A stretch of 64,000 nucleotides of DNA, taken from the NCBI GenBank assembly GCA_964354345.1, contig CAYGZL010000023.1:73207-137206 (forward strand), in the 5' to 3' direction. A model generated the notes under the pieces. The model searched no databases. It was given only the letters and a program-made list of their open reading frames with translations, and was not told the origin of the DNA. This stretch comes from CAYGZL01 sp964354345 (GTDB taxonomy: Bacteria; Chloroflexota; Anaerolineae; Anaerolineales; UBA4823). A program made the translations under genes and the position numbers. Shown here piece after piece: positions 51,761 to 59,326 of the stretch (the stretch's first letter is position 1; every line of letters starts with the position of its first letter).

Positions 51761-53902
51761 ATGAACAAGAAAAATTCTCCCTCAGCTACGTGGAAATATA
51801 AAGCCTTTTCTGTGGCAATTGCCAGTCTTTTGCTAGTTTCTTTATTCCTTGGAGCGATTATACCCAAAGCGAACGCCGCGGAAGATAGCCCGGAGATTAC
51901 CCTGCCGGTTACTCCTTTCGGGACTGAAATGCTCCATATCGACCTGGCTACCGGATTCGATAAAGTCCAACAAACCCAAACGAAATGGCTGCGCGGCATC
52001 CAGGTGATCTGGTCGCAAGCCGAGGTGACTCAGGGCCAATACAACTGGACGCAGGTCCAATCGTTGGTGACCGAGTTGCGCACTGCCATGATTAATGGCA
52101 TGGAGCCGATTGTGGTCATCCGTAGCGCACCTACCTGGGCGCAGCGTGAAAATACGTCGTGCGGTCCTATCCAGCAGGTCAAGTTTGGCGCGTTTGGCGA
52201 CTTCATGTATACCTTACTTACCAGCTCTCCGTTGGCTGGCATTACCGATAGCCTGGGGAACCCGCTCAAAGTGAAGTATTGGGAAATCTGGAATGAGCCC
52301 GATATCTCCTGGAAGGCTGCCGCCAAAGATCAATTCTGGGGCGGTTGTTGGGGTGATGATAGCGATACATATTACGGCGGTGGGTATTTTGCCTCCATGC
52401 TCAAGGTGGTTTATCCACGGATTAAGGACGCCGATCCCAATGCCCAGGTCATCCTGGGTGGTTTACTCCTGGAATGTGATTGGCGCAATCCCCCTTTGGG
52501 CAAGGATTGCAGCTCCAGCCGTTTCCTGGAAGGTGTTCTAAAAAACAATGGTGCGCCCTATTTCGATGGTGTGGCTTTCCACGCGGTGGATTATTACAAT
52601 GGCGTCGAGAGCAAATACAGTAATCCGAACTGGAAGACGGATAACAATAATGGCCCGGTTCTCCAGGTGAAGGCAGCTTTCATAAAGGATTTACTGGGTT
52701 CATATAACGTCACCGGAAAGTACCTGCTTAACACAGAAAATGCCATTGTCTGTGATACCTGCGCCAACGATAATGTCTTCGAAGCCACCAAAGCCTATTA
52801 TGTCGCTGAGACCTATGCCTCTGCTCTCTGGCGCGGTCTGGCGGGTAACATCTGGTACGATTGGAGCGGCACCTGGAAGCGTAATAATGGCATCATCAAG
52901 CTGGATGGGACAACGCCCCTGCCAGCCTATAATGCTTACAAATTCGCTTCTACGAAATTTTATGCGCAAACAGTTACCCGCAAGATCAACGATTATCCGG
53001 GTGTTTCTGGCTTTGAGGTAACTTCTTCGGATTACTCAATAGTTGGCTGCAGCCAAATCGCACCCTGCCACCTATGGGTATTATGGTCTGCGGATGGAAA
53101 CCAGCATTCTGTTTATTTACCTGCTACGACAAAAGCTATGTGGGATGTGTATGGTACGAAATTACCTGTAAATTCATCGTCGATTGTTCTTGGACCTACT
53201 TCTCCGGATGGCTTATATCCACTTTTGTATTTGGCAATGCCTGCAAAAGTCGCCCGGGGCTATCATGCCACGATCCGTAAGGATCCACAGTTGCGGAACG
53301 GCGATTTCGAACAGGGCGACTTCGGCTGGGATTTTATGTCCGAATATGTTGTCGGGCTGCCTTCCAGCGTTATCAGCACTCATCCGATCAGTCCGGTGAA
53401 CAGCCAGCCAGACACGGTGATCCCCTCCGGTTCGATGTCAGCTTTGTTGGGTAATCCCGATATCTCATACAATAGTTGTATCAATCACTCAATACCACTG
53501 GGTTATGCAGATATCGAGCAACGTTTTACTGTGCCAACCGCTCCAGGTCAGGCAGTCAAGTTGCTATTCGATTATGTGATATATACGGAGGATGCCTCCT
53601 CGACTCCCGGCCCTAGCTCTCCTTACGATCGTTTCGAGGTCTATCTTAATGACAATGCCTTGCCTTCTTTCTATGATATGAATACCAATTCCAGCAGTGT
53701 GGCTTGCGGGAAATGGTGGCGTGTGCCGGGTAAGGACAATCCCCGTAATGGGGAGAGCACAGGCTGGGCGACGGGTGAGATCAACATGGACGGCTATCGC
53801 GGCCAAATCGTCAAGATGGCTTTTCGTGTCTATAATCGTTATGATGGTTACTTCAATACCTACGCCTACGTAGATAATGTCCGCCTTGTAGTTGGGCCAT
53901 AA
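51761..53902 (+). CDS. Secreted glycoside hydrolase-like protein with C-terminal beta-sandwich
   Basis: The 713-residue protein has a signal peptide (helix about 15-35, cleavage near KANA-AE). A TIM-barrel domain (about 45-400) carries YWEIWNEPD, the strand-4 acid/base Glu of clan GH-A hydrolases, and a later Glu in LLNTENAI that may be the nucleophile. The C-terminal 190 residues (LRNGDFEQGDFGWDF onward) look like a carbohydrate-binding beta-sandwich. It resembles GH39/GH5-type enzymes, but subfamily and substrate are unclear. AGAGGT precedes the ATG. It acts outside the cell. Confidence 0.8.
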   Translation: MNKKNSPSATWKYKAFSVAIASLLLVSLFLGAIIPKANAAEDSPEITLPVTPFGTEMLHIDLATGFDKVQQTQTKWLRGIQVIWSQAEVTQGQYNWTQVQSLVTELRTAMINGMEPIVVIRSAPTWAQRENTSCGPIQQVKFGAFGDFMYTLLTSSPLAGITDSLGNPLKVKYWEIWNEPDISWKAAAKDQFWGGCWGDDSDTYYGGGYFASMLKVVYPRIKDADPNAQVILGGLLLECDWRNPPLGKDCSSSRFLEGVLKNNGAPYFDGVAFHAVDYYNGVESKYSNPNWKTDNNNGPVLQVKAAFIKDLLGSYNVTGKYLLNTENAIVCDTCANDNVFEATKAYYVAETYASALWRGLAGNIWYDWSGTWKRNNGIIKLDGTTPLPAYNAYKFASTKFYAQTVTRKINDYPGVSGFEVTSSDYSIVGCSQIAPCHLWVLWSADGNQHSVYLPATTKAMWDVYGTKLPVNSSSIVLGPTSPDGLYPLLYLAMPAKVARGYHATIRKDPQLRNGDFEQGDFGWDFMSEYVVGLPSSVISTHPISPVNSQPDTVIPSGSMSALLGNPDISYNSCINHSIPLGYADIEQRFTVPTAPGQAVKLLFDYVIYTEDASSTPGPSSPYDRFEVYLNDNALPSFYDMNTNSSSVACGKWWRVPGKDNPRNGESTGWATGEINMDGYRGQIVKMAFRVYNRYDGYFNTYAYVDNVRLVVGP

Positions 53903-53924
53903 GCTGGCATTTGGAAACTGGATT

Positions 53925-54779
53925 TTGGAGAAGAATCCGTTCTTAAACCAACTGGTATTAATCACCGGTGGCTCCAGTGGTATTGGTCTGGCTACTGCCC
54001 GCTTGCTGGCGGGTCGTGGAGCGCATGTCTGGCTGATGGCGCGCCGCCCTGAGGCACTCCAGGTTGCTCTGACAGAGCTGGAATCACTGCGGAATAATCC
54101 CCAACAGCGCTTTGGCGTGATCCCGGTGGATGTCGCCGATGCCGCTCAAGTTGAGCGGGGCATGGCAGAATTGCTCTCCCGGGCTGGGTTGCCCTGTTAT
54201 TTGATCAATTCAGCCGGTATTACCCATCCGGGCTTTACGCAGGATTTGTCTCTGGAAATTTACCGCCGCCTGATGGAGGTCAATTACTTCGGAACTGTCT
54301 ACACGATCAAAGCGCTTCTGCCTGGCATGTTGGCGCGCGGCAGCGGGTATATCGTCAATATATGCTCCATGGGTGGGCTGATCGCCTTGTTTGGCTATAC
54401 CGCCTACAGTGCAACGAAATTCGCTGTGCGCGGTTTCACCGATTCCTTGCGCGCGGAGTTGCGCCTGTGCGGTCTGCAAGTCTCGCTGGTGGTTCCACCG
54501 GATACGCGTACCCCCCAGTTGGAGGAAGAAGAGAAAATTCGCCCCCCCGAGGTAACCGCCCTGGCAGAAGGAAACGCGCCTCCCGTTCCGGTTGAGCGGG
54601 TTGCCCGAGATATCGTACGGGGCATAGCACGCCGGCGCTATTTGATCTTTTCTGGATCCGGCCGGTTTTGGTTTACTTTGAGCAACCTGTTTGGTACTGC
54701 CATGTACCCGGTGGAAGACCTGATGGTAAAACTGGCGATCCGAGAAGTCCAACGGCACCCTGAAAAATGGCGTAGATGA
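53925..54779 (+). CDS. SDR oxidoreductase, 3-ketodihydrosphingosine reductase-like
   Basis: This short-chain dehydrogenase has TGGSSGIGLATARLL (NADPH loop), NSAGITHPG, and catalytic Ser and YSATK. The feature pointing to 3-ketodihydrosphingosine reductase is VVPPDTRTPQLEEEEKIRPPEV, close to the eukaryotic KDSR signature PPDTDTP...E...KP.ET. The C-terminal hydrophobic region is also like KDSR. It would reduce the product of the serine palmitoyltransferase-like enzyme encoded 86 bases downstream. The start is uncertain: TTG 53925 (284 residues, GGAAA upstream) is preferred over TTG 53892, which overlaps the hydrolase stop. Confidence 0.8.
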   Translation: MEKNPFLNQLVLITGGSSGIGLATARLLAGRGAHVWLMARRPEALQVALTELESLRNNPQQRFGVIPVDVADAAQVERGMAELLSRAGLPCYLINSAGITHPGFTQDLSLEIYRRLMEVNYFGTVYTIKALLPGMLARGSGYIVNICSMGGLIALFGYTAYSATKFAVRGFTDSLRAELRLCGLQVSLVVPPDTRTPQLEEEEKIRPPEVTALAEGNAPPVPVERVARDIVRGIARRRYLIFSGSGRFWFTLSNLFGTAMYPVEDLMVKLAIREVQRHPEKWRR

Positions 54780-54865
54780 ACTGTTACCATCAGATAAATT
54801 CCCATGACTGAAGATAATGTCTAAAATCCAATTTCTATTATCTAAAAGCTAACAAGGAGTCAACC

Positions 54866-56047
54866 ATGGATTTATTCGAGAAGTGTTATGGCTTTACCGC
54901 TGCACGCGAGGCAATTGCGGCTGGATTTTATCCTTATTTTCTGGCGATGACGGAAAATGAAGGTAACGTAGCTGAGTATCGCGGCCATCGTCTGATTATG
55001 TGTGGTTCGAATAATTACCTTGGTTTGACCACGCATCCCAAAGTTCGGGCTGCGGCAATCGCTGCGATCGAGCGGTACGGGACAAGCTGTACCGGCTCAC
55101 GTTTTGTGAATGGCACACTTGAGTTGCACGAGCAGCTTGAACGTGAGTTGGCCGATTGGGTGGGTAAACCTACTGCGCTGGTTTTTTCTACCGGAATGCA
55201 GGTAAACCTGGGCACGATTAGCGCTCTGGTTGGTCGTTCAGACGTTGTTGTCCTGGATAAGGACGATCATGCCAGCATCGTTGATGGCGCTCGCCTGAGC
55301 TGGGGTGACACGAAGCGTTTTCGCCATAACGATATTGCTGATCTGGAGCGTGTTCTGGCTGACATCCCCGATAACAAGGGGCGGTTGGTGGTTGTGGATG
55401 GCTTATTTAGCATGGGTGGAGATATTGCCCCGCTACCCCAATTGATTGAAGCCTGTAAAAAATTCGGCGCCCGTTTAATGGTGGATGATGCGCATGCCAT
55501 GGGGGTCTTGGGCGGTGGACATGGCACTTCAGCTCATTTTGGCGTCACCGACCAGGTTGACTTAATTATGTCTACCTTCAGCAAATCCTTTGCCTCGTTG
55601 GGTGGATTCATCGCCGGCGAGGATCAAATAATTCATTTTATCAAACACTTCGCCCGCTCTATGATCTTCAGTGCCAGCATTCCACCCGCCAGCGCTGCCG
55701 CGGCATTAGCCGCCTTGCAGGTCATGCGCGAGGAACCCGAACGGATCGAACGGGTGAATCAAATTGCTGAATACATGCAAAAAAGCTACCGCCAGCTTGG
55801 TTTCAATATCGGTAATTCTTGCTCTCCAATCATCCCAATTATAATCGGTGATGATATGTTAACATTCGCCACCTGGCAATTGCTCTTCGAGAATGGCGTA
55901 TATGTCAACCCGGTGATCTCACCCGCCGTGCCTGCCGGGCAACAGCTTTTACGCACCAGCTATATGGCCTCTCACACTGACGAGCAGCTTAATCAGGTGC
56001 TGGATATCTTCGAGAAAGTCGGTAAACAAGTTGGTTTGATTTCTTAA
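54866..56047 (+). CDS. Serine palmitoyltransferase-like alpha-oxoamine synthase
   Basis: The 393-residue PLP enzyme belongs to the alpha-oxoamine synthase family, which condenses an amino acid with an acyl-CoA. It has NNYLGLTTHP, GTSCTGSRFVNGT, DDHASIVDGAR, VDDAHAMGVLGGGHG and the PLP-lysine stretch STFSKSFASLGGFIAG. The TFSKSF..GG wording is that of serine palmitoyltransferase, rather than the LGK/LAK of glycine C-acetyltransferase, BioF or ALA synthase. AAGGAG precedes the ATG. With the KDSR-like gene just upstream it would make dihydrosphingosine. KBL-type activity remains an alternative. Confidence 0.82.
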   Translation: MDLFEKCYGFTAAREAIAAGFYPYFLAMTENEGNVAEYRGHRLIMCGSNNYLGLTTHPKVRAAAIAAIERYGTSCTGSRFVNGTLELHEQLERELADWVGKPTALVFSTGMQVNLGTISALVGRSDVVVLDKDDHASIVDGARLSWGDTKRFRHNDIADLERVLADIPDNKGRLVVVDGLFSMGGDIAPLPQLIEACKKFGARLMVDDAHAMGVLGGGHGTSAHFGVTDQVDLIMSTFSKSFASLGGFIAGEDQIIHFIKHFARSMIFSASIPPASAAAALAALQVMREEPERIERVNQIAEYMQKSYRQLGFNIGNSCSPIIPIIIGDDMLTFATWQLLFENGVYVNPVISPAVPAGQQLLRTSYMASHTDEQLNQVLDIFEKVGKQVGLIS

Positions 56048-56060
56048 GAAACGCCTGGAT

Positions 56061-57053
56061 TTACTGGTTGCCCTCTTCAAAAATCTCCCAATATCCTTTA
56101 TCCAACTCGTCGTTCGATAAGTGGGCGTAGCGTTGGGTTACAGCGATGTTTGTATGCCGGGCTAACTCTTGCGCCAGTTTCAGGTTGCCAGAACTCTGCA
56201 ATACTCGCGTTACAAAGTAATGCCGGAAGGAATGGGGCGTGATCGTGCCGACCGCTTCCTCACCGAATACTTCTCGGACGCGTTGAGCAACAATATTCCG
56301 TCCGGTGGTGGTGGTGATTGGTTTCACTTTCTTGCCTGCCCCGTGATCATGTCGGGCGAAGAGGGGCAGGGCAGTTAGCGCTCGGCCACTGTTCCCATCC
56401 AGTAGCGCCCGGGCGTGCAAGTAATCGCGCCCAACCTCCAGGCTGCGCCTCGAAAAGCGGATCACAGCTTGCTTGTCGCCTTTACCGATAATGATTGCTC
56501 GCCCCTCATTCCAATCCACATCGCCGCGACGCAGGTTGCACGCCTCATGCACCCTTAGACCAGTATCAGCCAGTGTTATCAGAAAAGCACGATCGCGCAG
56601 GTTTATCAGGTGTTGATTATCGTCTTTTGTGAGATAAGATGCAAGATTAATTGCATATTCTAATATAATATCAATATTACTCCGAGGAAATTGTGGCAGG
56701 CGCTGGCCTTGTTTACGGGAGCGCTGATGGATCAGCATCCGCAGCCGCGGCAGGTTGGGTGTGGCGAGCCGTTCTGCGGCCAGGAATTCGTAGAAACCCG
56801 CCACCGCGGTCAAATACATTCGTTCGGTTGCTGGTGCATGATCCTTTAGGGAAGCCGCCAGCCAGGCGATAGCGTCTTCAGGCAGTTGAGTCACCTCGGT
56901 GAAATTACTGGGGAGGCGATGAGAAGTTAATACCCGTTGGAATGCGTTCAGCGCATGGCGGTAAGCCGTTGCAGTTTTCTCGCTGCGCGCCAGGCGCAAG
57001 CTGTCAATGTAGGCCGCCATGGCTTGGTCGATCGTTGTCGCGGGGGGATTCAT
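56061..57053 (-). CDS. Tyrosine recombinase (XerC/D-like)
   Basis: The 330-residue integrase-family protein has an N-terminal SAM-like core-binding domain (about 8-110) and a catalytic domain with every key residue: Arg in TGLRVHEACNL, Lys in IGKGDKQAV, H-x-x-R in TPHSFRHYFVT, His in LARHTNIAVTQ and Tyr in QRYAHL. It cuts and rejoins DNA at short inverted sites. Whether it is the chromosomal dimer-resolution enzyme or a mobile-element integrase cannot be told; no phage or cassette genes adjoin. An 8-8-8 inverted repeat lies upstream at 57236-57259. Confidence 0.9.
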   Translation of the reverse strand: MNPPATTIDQAMAAYIDSLRLARSEKTATAYRHALNAFQRVLTSHRLPSNFTEVTQLPEDAIAWLAASLKDHAPATERMYLTAVAGFYEFLAAERLATPNLPRLRMLIHQRSRKQGQRLPQFPRSNIDIILEYAINLASYLTKDDNQHLINLRDRAFLITLADTGLRVHEACNLRRGDVDWNEGRAIIIGKGDKQAVIRFSRRSLEVGRDYLHARALLDGNSGRALTALPLFARHDHGAGKKVKPITTTTGRNIVAQRVREVFGEEAVGTITPHSFRHYFVTRVLQSSGNLKLAQELARHTNIAVTQRYAHLSNDELDKGYWEIFEEGNQ

Positions 57054-57235
57054 AAGTCACTTTTTGGCATGATTATCACAGCGTGAATCACATTCTTTAT
57101 GTTTGTGTTAATGGTACTTAACGAAACCATAAGGATCATACCACGCCACTCCCTCCCTGTCAACTTCCCCACTCCTTCGGAATGGCTATTTCGGAACGAG
57201 GTTCAAGGTTTCGGCGATTAACTACTCTGTCTGCG

Positions 57236-57259
57236 AGCGTAAGCTGCTGTCCTTACGCT
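57236..57259. repeat. Inverted repeat, 8-base arms and 8-base spacer
   Basis: AGCGTAAG (57236-57243) and CTTACGCT (57252-57259) are perfect inverted arms around an 8-base centre. The geometry resembles a small tyrosine-recombinase core site, and a recombinase gene starts 183 bases away. A transcript hairpin is the simpler alternative. Confidence 0.45.
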
Positions 57260-57388
57260 ACGTATGCTGTTTTTCGACGCCCACCCGGGACGCCCAGGGA
57301 CGATGACAGGTTCGATTTAAAAATACCCTGTATGTCACGGTCGTTTGCTTCAAAATGCCAGACGACATACCCCTTGCAAATAATCTTC

Positions 57389-57394
57389 TATAAT
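57389..57394 (+). promoter_or_regulatory. -10 box of the radical-SAM gene
   Basis: TATAAT lies 19 bases before the ATG at 57413, giving a leader of about 12 bases without a Shine-Dalgarno sequence. The -35 region is not consensus. Confidence 0.4.
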
Positions 57395-57412
57395 AGTACA
57401 ATTGTTCTGGTA

Positions 57413-58573
57413 ATGGACGCATTTACACGCTTACGCATGCTCTCCACCGATATGGATCTTGAGCCGGCTGAGGATGATGGCCACTTGCGGGCAACTTCAA
57501 CTGGAGTTGCATGTAGCTCTTCGGGCGCTGTTCCCGAAGTCAGTCAGGCTGTCCTGCCCAATGGTCGCCGGATTTCCCTGCTGAAAACTCTTCAAACCTC
57601 CGTCTGCGAGCGCAACTGCTTTTATTGCCCCTTTCGCGCCGGGCGAGATTTTCGCCGTGCAACAATTAAACCGGATGAGATGGCAACTGTGTTTATGAGT
57701 TTGTATCATGCGGGTGTTGCTGAGGGGATCTTTCTGAGCTCTGGTGTGGCGGGCGGTAGTGTGCGTACACAAGACCAGATGATCGCGACCGCTGAGATTT
57801 TACGCGAACGATTTGCTTACCGGGGTTATTTACATCTGAAGCTGATGCCAGGCGCCGGACGTGACCAGGTGGCGCGTGCCATGCAGCTGGCCAACCGGGT
57901 TTCAGTCAACCTTGAAGCCCCCAACACCCACCGACTACTCAGCCTGGCGCCTCGTAAAGCGTTTTTCGATGAGTTGCTCCAACCCATGCGCTGGGTAGAT
58001 GAAATCCGCCGGTCTCAGCCAGCTACCCTTGGTTGGAATGGGCGTTGGCCGTCGATTACCACCCAATATGTAGTCGGCGCTGTCGGCGAAACTGATCGTG
58101 AGTTATTGGCCACCACAGACAGTTTGTATCGTGAGCTGCATCTGGCTCGCGCCTACTTCTCCTCCTTCCGGCCCATACCCGATACGCCTTTCGAAAACCT
58201 TCCCCCAACATCTCCCATCCGTGAATACCGCCTGTACCAGGCATCATTTTTACTGCGCGATTATGGATTTACTTTAAACGAACTGCCCCTGGCAGAAGAC
58301 GGCAGCCTACCGCAGAACCAGGACCCGAAAGCTGCCTGGGCTGCAGATCACCTGGTTGAGCGACCGGTCGAAGTTAATCGCGCCGACCGCCGGCAACTGC
58401 TACGCCTCCCCGGTATCGGCCCAACCAGCGCAGACGCCATTCTCGCTGCCCGTCGCCTGGGACGGTTATCCAGCCTGGAAGACTTGCGCAAGATTGGCGT
58501 CAACCCGGATCGCGCCCTCCCCTACATCCTGCTTGATGGTCACCGTCCAGAACGCCAGCTTACCTTTTGGTAG
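57413..58573 (+). CDS. Radical SAM protein with C-terminal helix-hairpin-helix
   Basis: The 386-residue protein belongs to the radical-SAM family annotated as putative DNA modification or repair proteins. The cluster motif is SVCERNCFYCPF (CxxxCxxC). The body has EGIFLSSGVAGG, HLKLMPGAGRDQV and VNLEAPN. The end (about 325-375) is a helix-hairpin-helix: LLRLPGIGPTSADAILAARR, typical of DNA binding. It likely acts on nucleic acid using a 5'-deoxyadenosyl radical, but the reaction is not known to me. The ATG at 57413 is chosen over an upstream start at 57182 because of the -10 box. It overlaps the convergent gene at 58560 by 14 bases. Confidence 0.85.
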   Translation: MDAFTRLRMLSTDMDLEPAEDDGHLRATSTGVACSSSGAVPEVSQAVLPNGRRISLLKTLQTSVCERNCFYCPFRAGRDFRRATIKPDEMATVFMSLYHAGVAEGIFLSSGVAGGSVRTQDQMIATAEILRERFAYRGYLHLKLMPGAGRDQVARAMQLANRVSVNLEAPNTHRLLSLAPRKAFFDELLQPMRWVDEIRRSQPATLGWNGRWPSITTQYVVGAVGETDRELLATTDSLYRELHLARAYFSSFRPIPDTPFENLPPTSPIREYRLYQASFLLRDYGFTLNELPLAEDGSLPQNQDPKAAWAADHLVERPVEVNRADRRQLLRLPGIGPTSADAILAARRLGRLSSLEDLRKIGVNPDRALPYILLDGHRPERQLTFW

Positions 58574-59000
58574 GCAGGGATTGTAACTTTTCCCAGGCTC
58601 CTTGCCAGGGCTCGCCCAGCCGGTGGCGTACAGGTAATTCGATATCCCTGAGCCTCTCCCCCACCTGTGCAGCCAGGCTTGCGACTTGTACCCAGTTATC
58701 GCTTTGTATAGCTACACGCAATGCATGACTTAATTTTCCTGTCCATGCCCAATCCATGCGAAATCGGTCTGCTTTCAACCAGTAATCCCTTTTTTCCCAG
58801 GCCGTCACGGTGGTCTCAACTGTCTCGGATATTTCTTCCAGCGCCAGGCTGATGTAAGCAGCTAAATCGCGCGTTTTCTTATTTGGTTCTTGCTGGCGCA
58901 TTAGCTCCCGCAAAGCCAACACAACACTGCGTTGCAGGTGTAAACGTTTGCGGCCAATGTTCTCTAGATGAATGACTCTTCCCAAACTCAACTCCTTCAC
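58560..59000 (-). CDS. Helical protein of unknown function
   Basis: I do not recognise this 146-residue protein. It is predicted all-helical, probably a four-helix bundle, with many basic residues at the N-terminus (GRKRLHLQRSVVLALRELMRQ) and conserved-looking Trp residues (AWEKRDYWLKADRFRMDWAW). It has no Cys, signal peptide or membrane helix. It ends inside the 3' end of the radical-SAM gene on the other strand. Its codon use looks like its neighbours and the frame is intact, so it is probably a real gene. Confidence 0.65.
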   Translation of the reverse strand: MKELSLGRVIHLENIGRKRLHLQRSVVLALRELMRQQEPNKKTRDLAAYISLALEEISETVETTVTAWEKRDYWLKADRFRMDWAWTGKLSHALRVAIQSDNWVQVASLAAQVGERLRDIELPVRHRLGEPWQGAWEKLQSLPTKR

Positions 59001-59144
59001 GACAGATTTAACATACCAAAACCCCAGGTGCGTTACCCGCTCAATTACAGGTGCTGATTATATCCGTGTTTTGTCCTTGCGTACAAATTTTTAGGAAACA
59101 ATCTCATATTGTTTTTTAAGTGATCTGAAATACGGGCTTTGCTA

Positions 59145-59173
59145 TTTACAGATCTTCTTACTACGCTTATAAT
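59145..59173 (+). promoter_or_regulatory. Promoter of the tRNA-Leu gene
   Basis: TTTACA (59145-59150) and TATAAT (59168-59173) are separated by exactly 17 bases; the predicted start is near 59180, six bases before the tRNA. Confidence 0.7.
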
Positions 59174-59185
59174 CTCTCCCGGTTT

Positions 59186-59267
59186 GGGGAAGTGCTGGAA
59201 TTGGCAGACAGGCATGACTTAGGATCATGTGCCGTGAGGCGTGCGGGTTCAAGTCCCGCCTTCCCCA
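59186..59267 (+). tRNA. tRNA-Leu (anticodon UAG)
   Basis: The acceptor arms GGGGAAG (59186-59192) and CTTCCCC (59260-59266) pair fully, with A73 at 59267. The anticodon stem CATGA/TCATG encloses the loop CTTAGGA, giving anticodon TAG at 59220-59222. A long variable arm (TGCCGTGAGGCG) and the T-loop GGTTCAAGTCC support a type II leucine tRNA. The CCA end is not encoded. Confidence 0.95.
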
Positions 59268-59326
59268 CTGACCTGGCCGGTAGCTTTATCGGCGAGGATT
59301 TTCGTCTAGGATGAAGGATTTACACA

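Larger units (their letters stand above)
57054..57412. other. Gene-free stretch between recombinase and radical-SAM genes
   Basis: This 359-base region holds the divergent promoters, an inverted repeat at 57236-57259 and a C-rich tract near 57150-57178. The frame of the radical-SAM gene stays open back to 57182, but the predicted peptide before 57413 is unlike the family and the -10 box lies downstream of it, so I treat it as non-coding. Confidence 0.5.

Noticed and set aside
54210..54758. 182-codon open frame on the minus strand
   Set aside because: It lies opposite the catalytic part of the SDR gene and shows no family pattern.
56061..57053. Integrase marking a genomic island or integron
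   Set aside because: No cassette array, attachment repeat pair or phage genes adjoin it, and codon use looks ordinary by eye.
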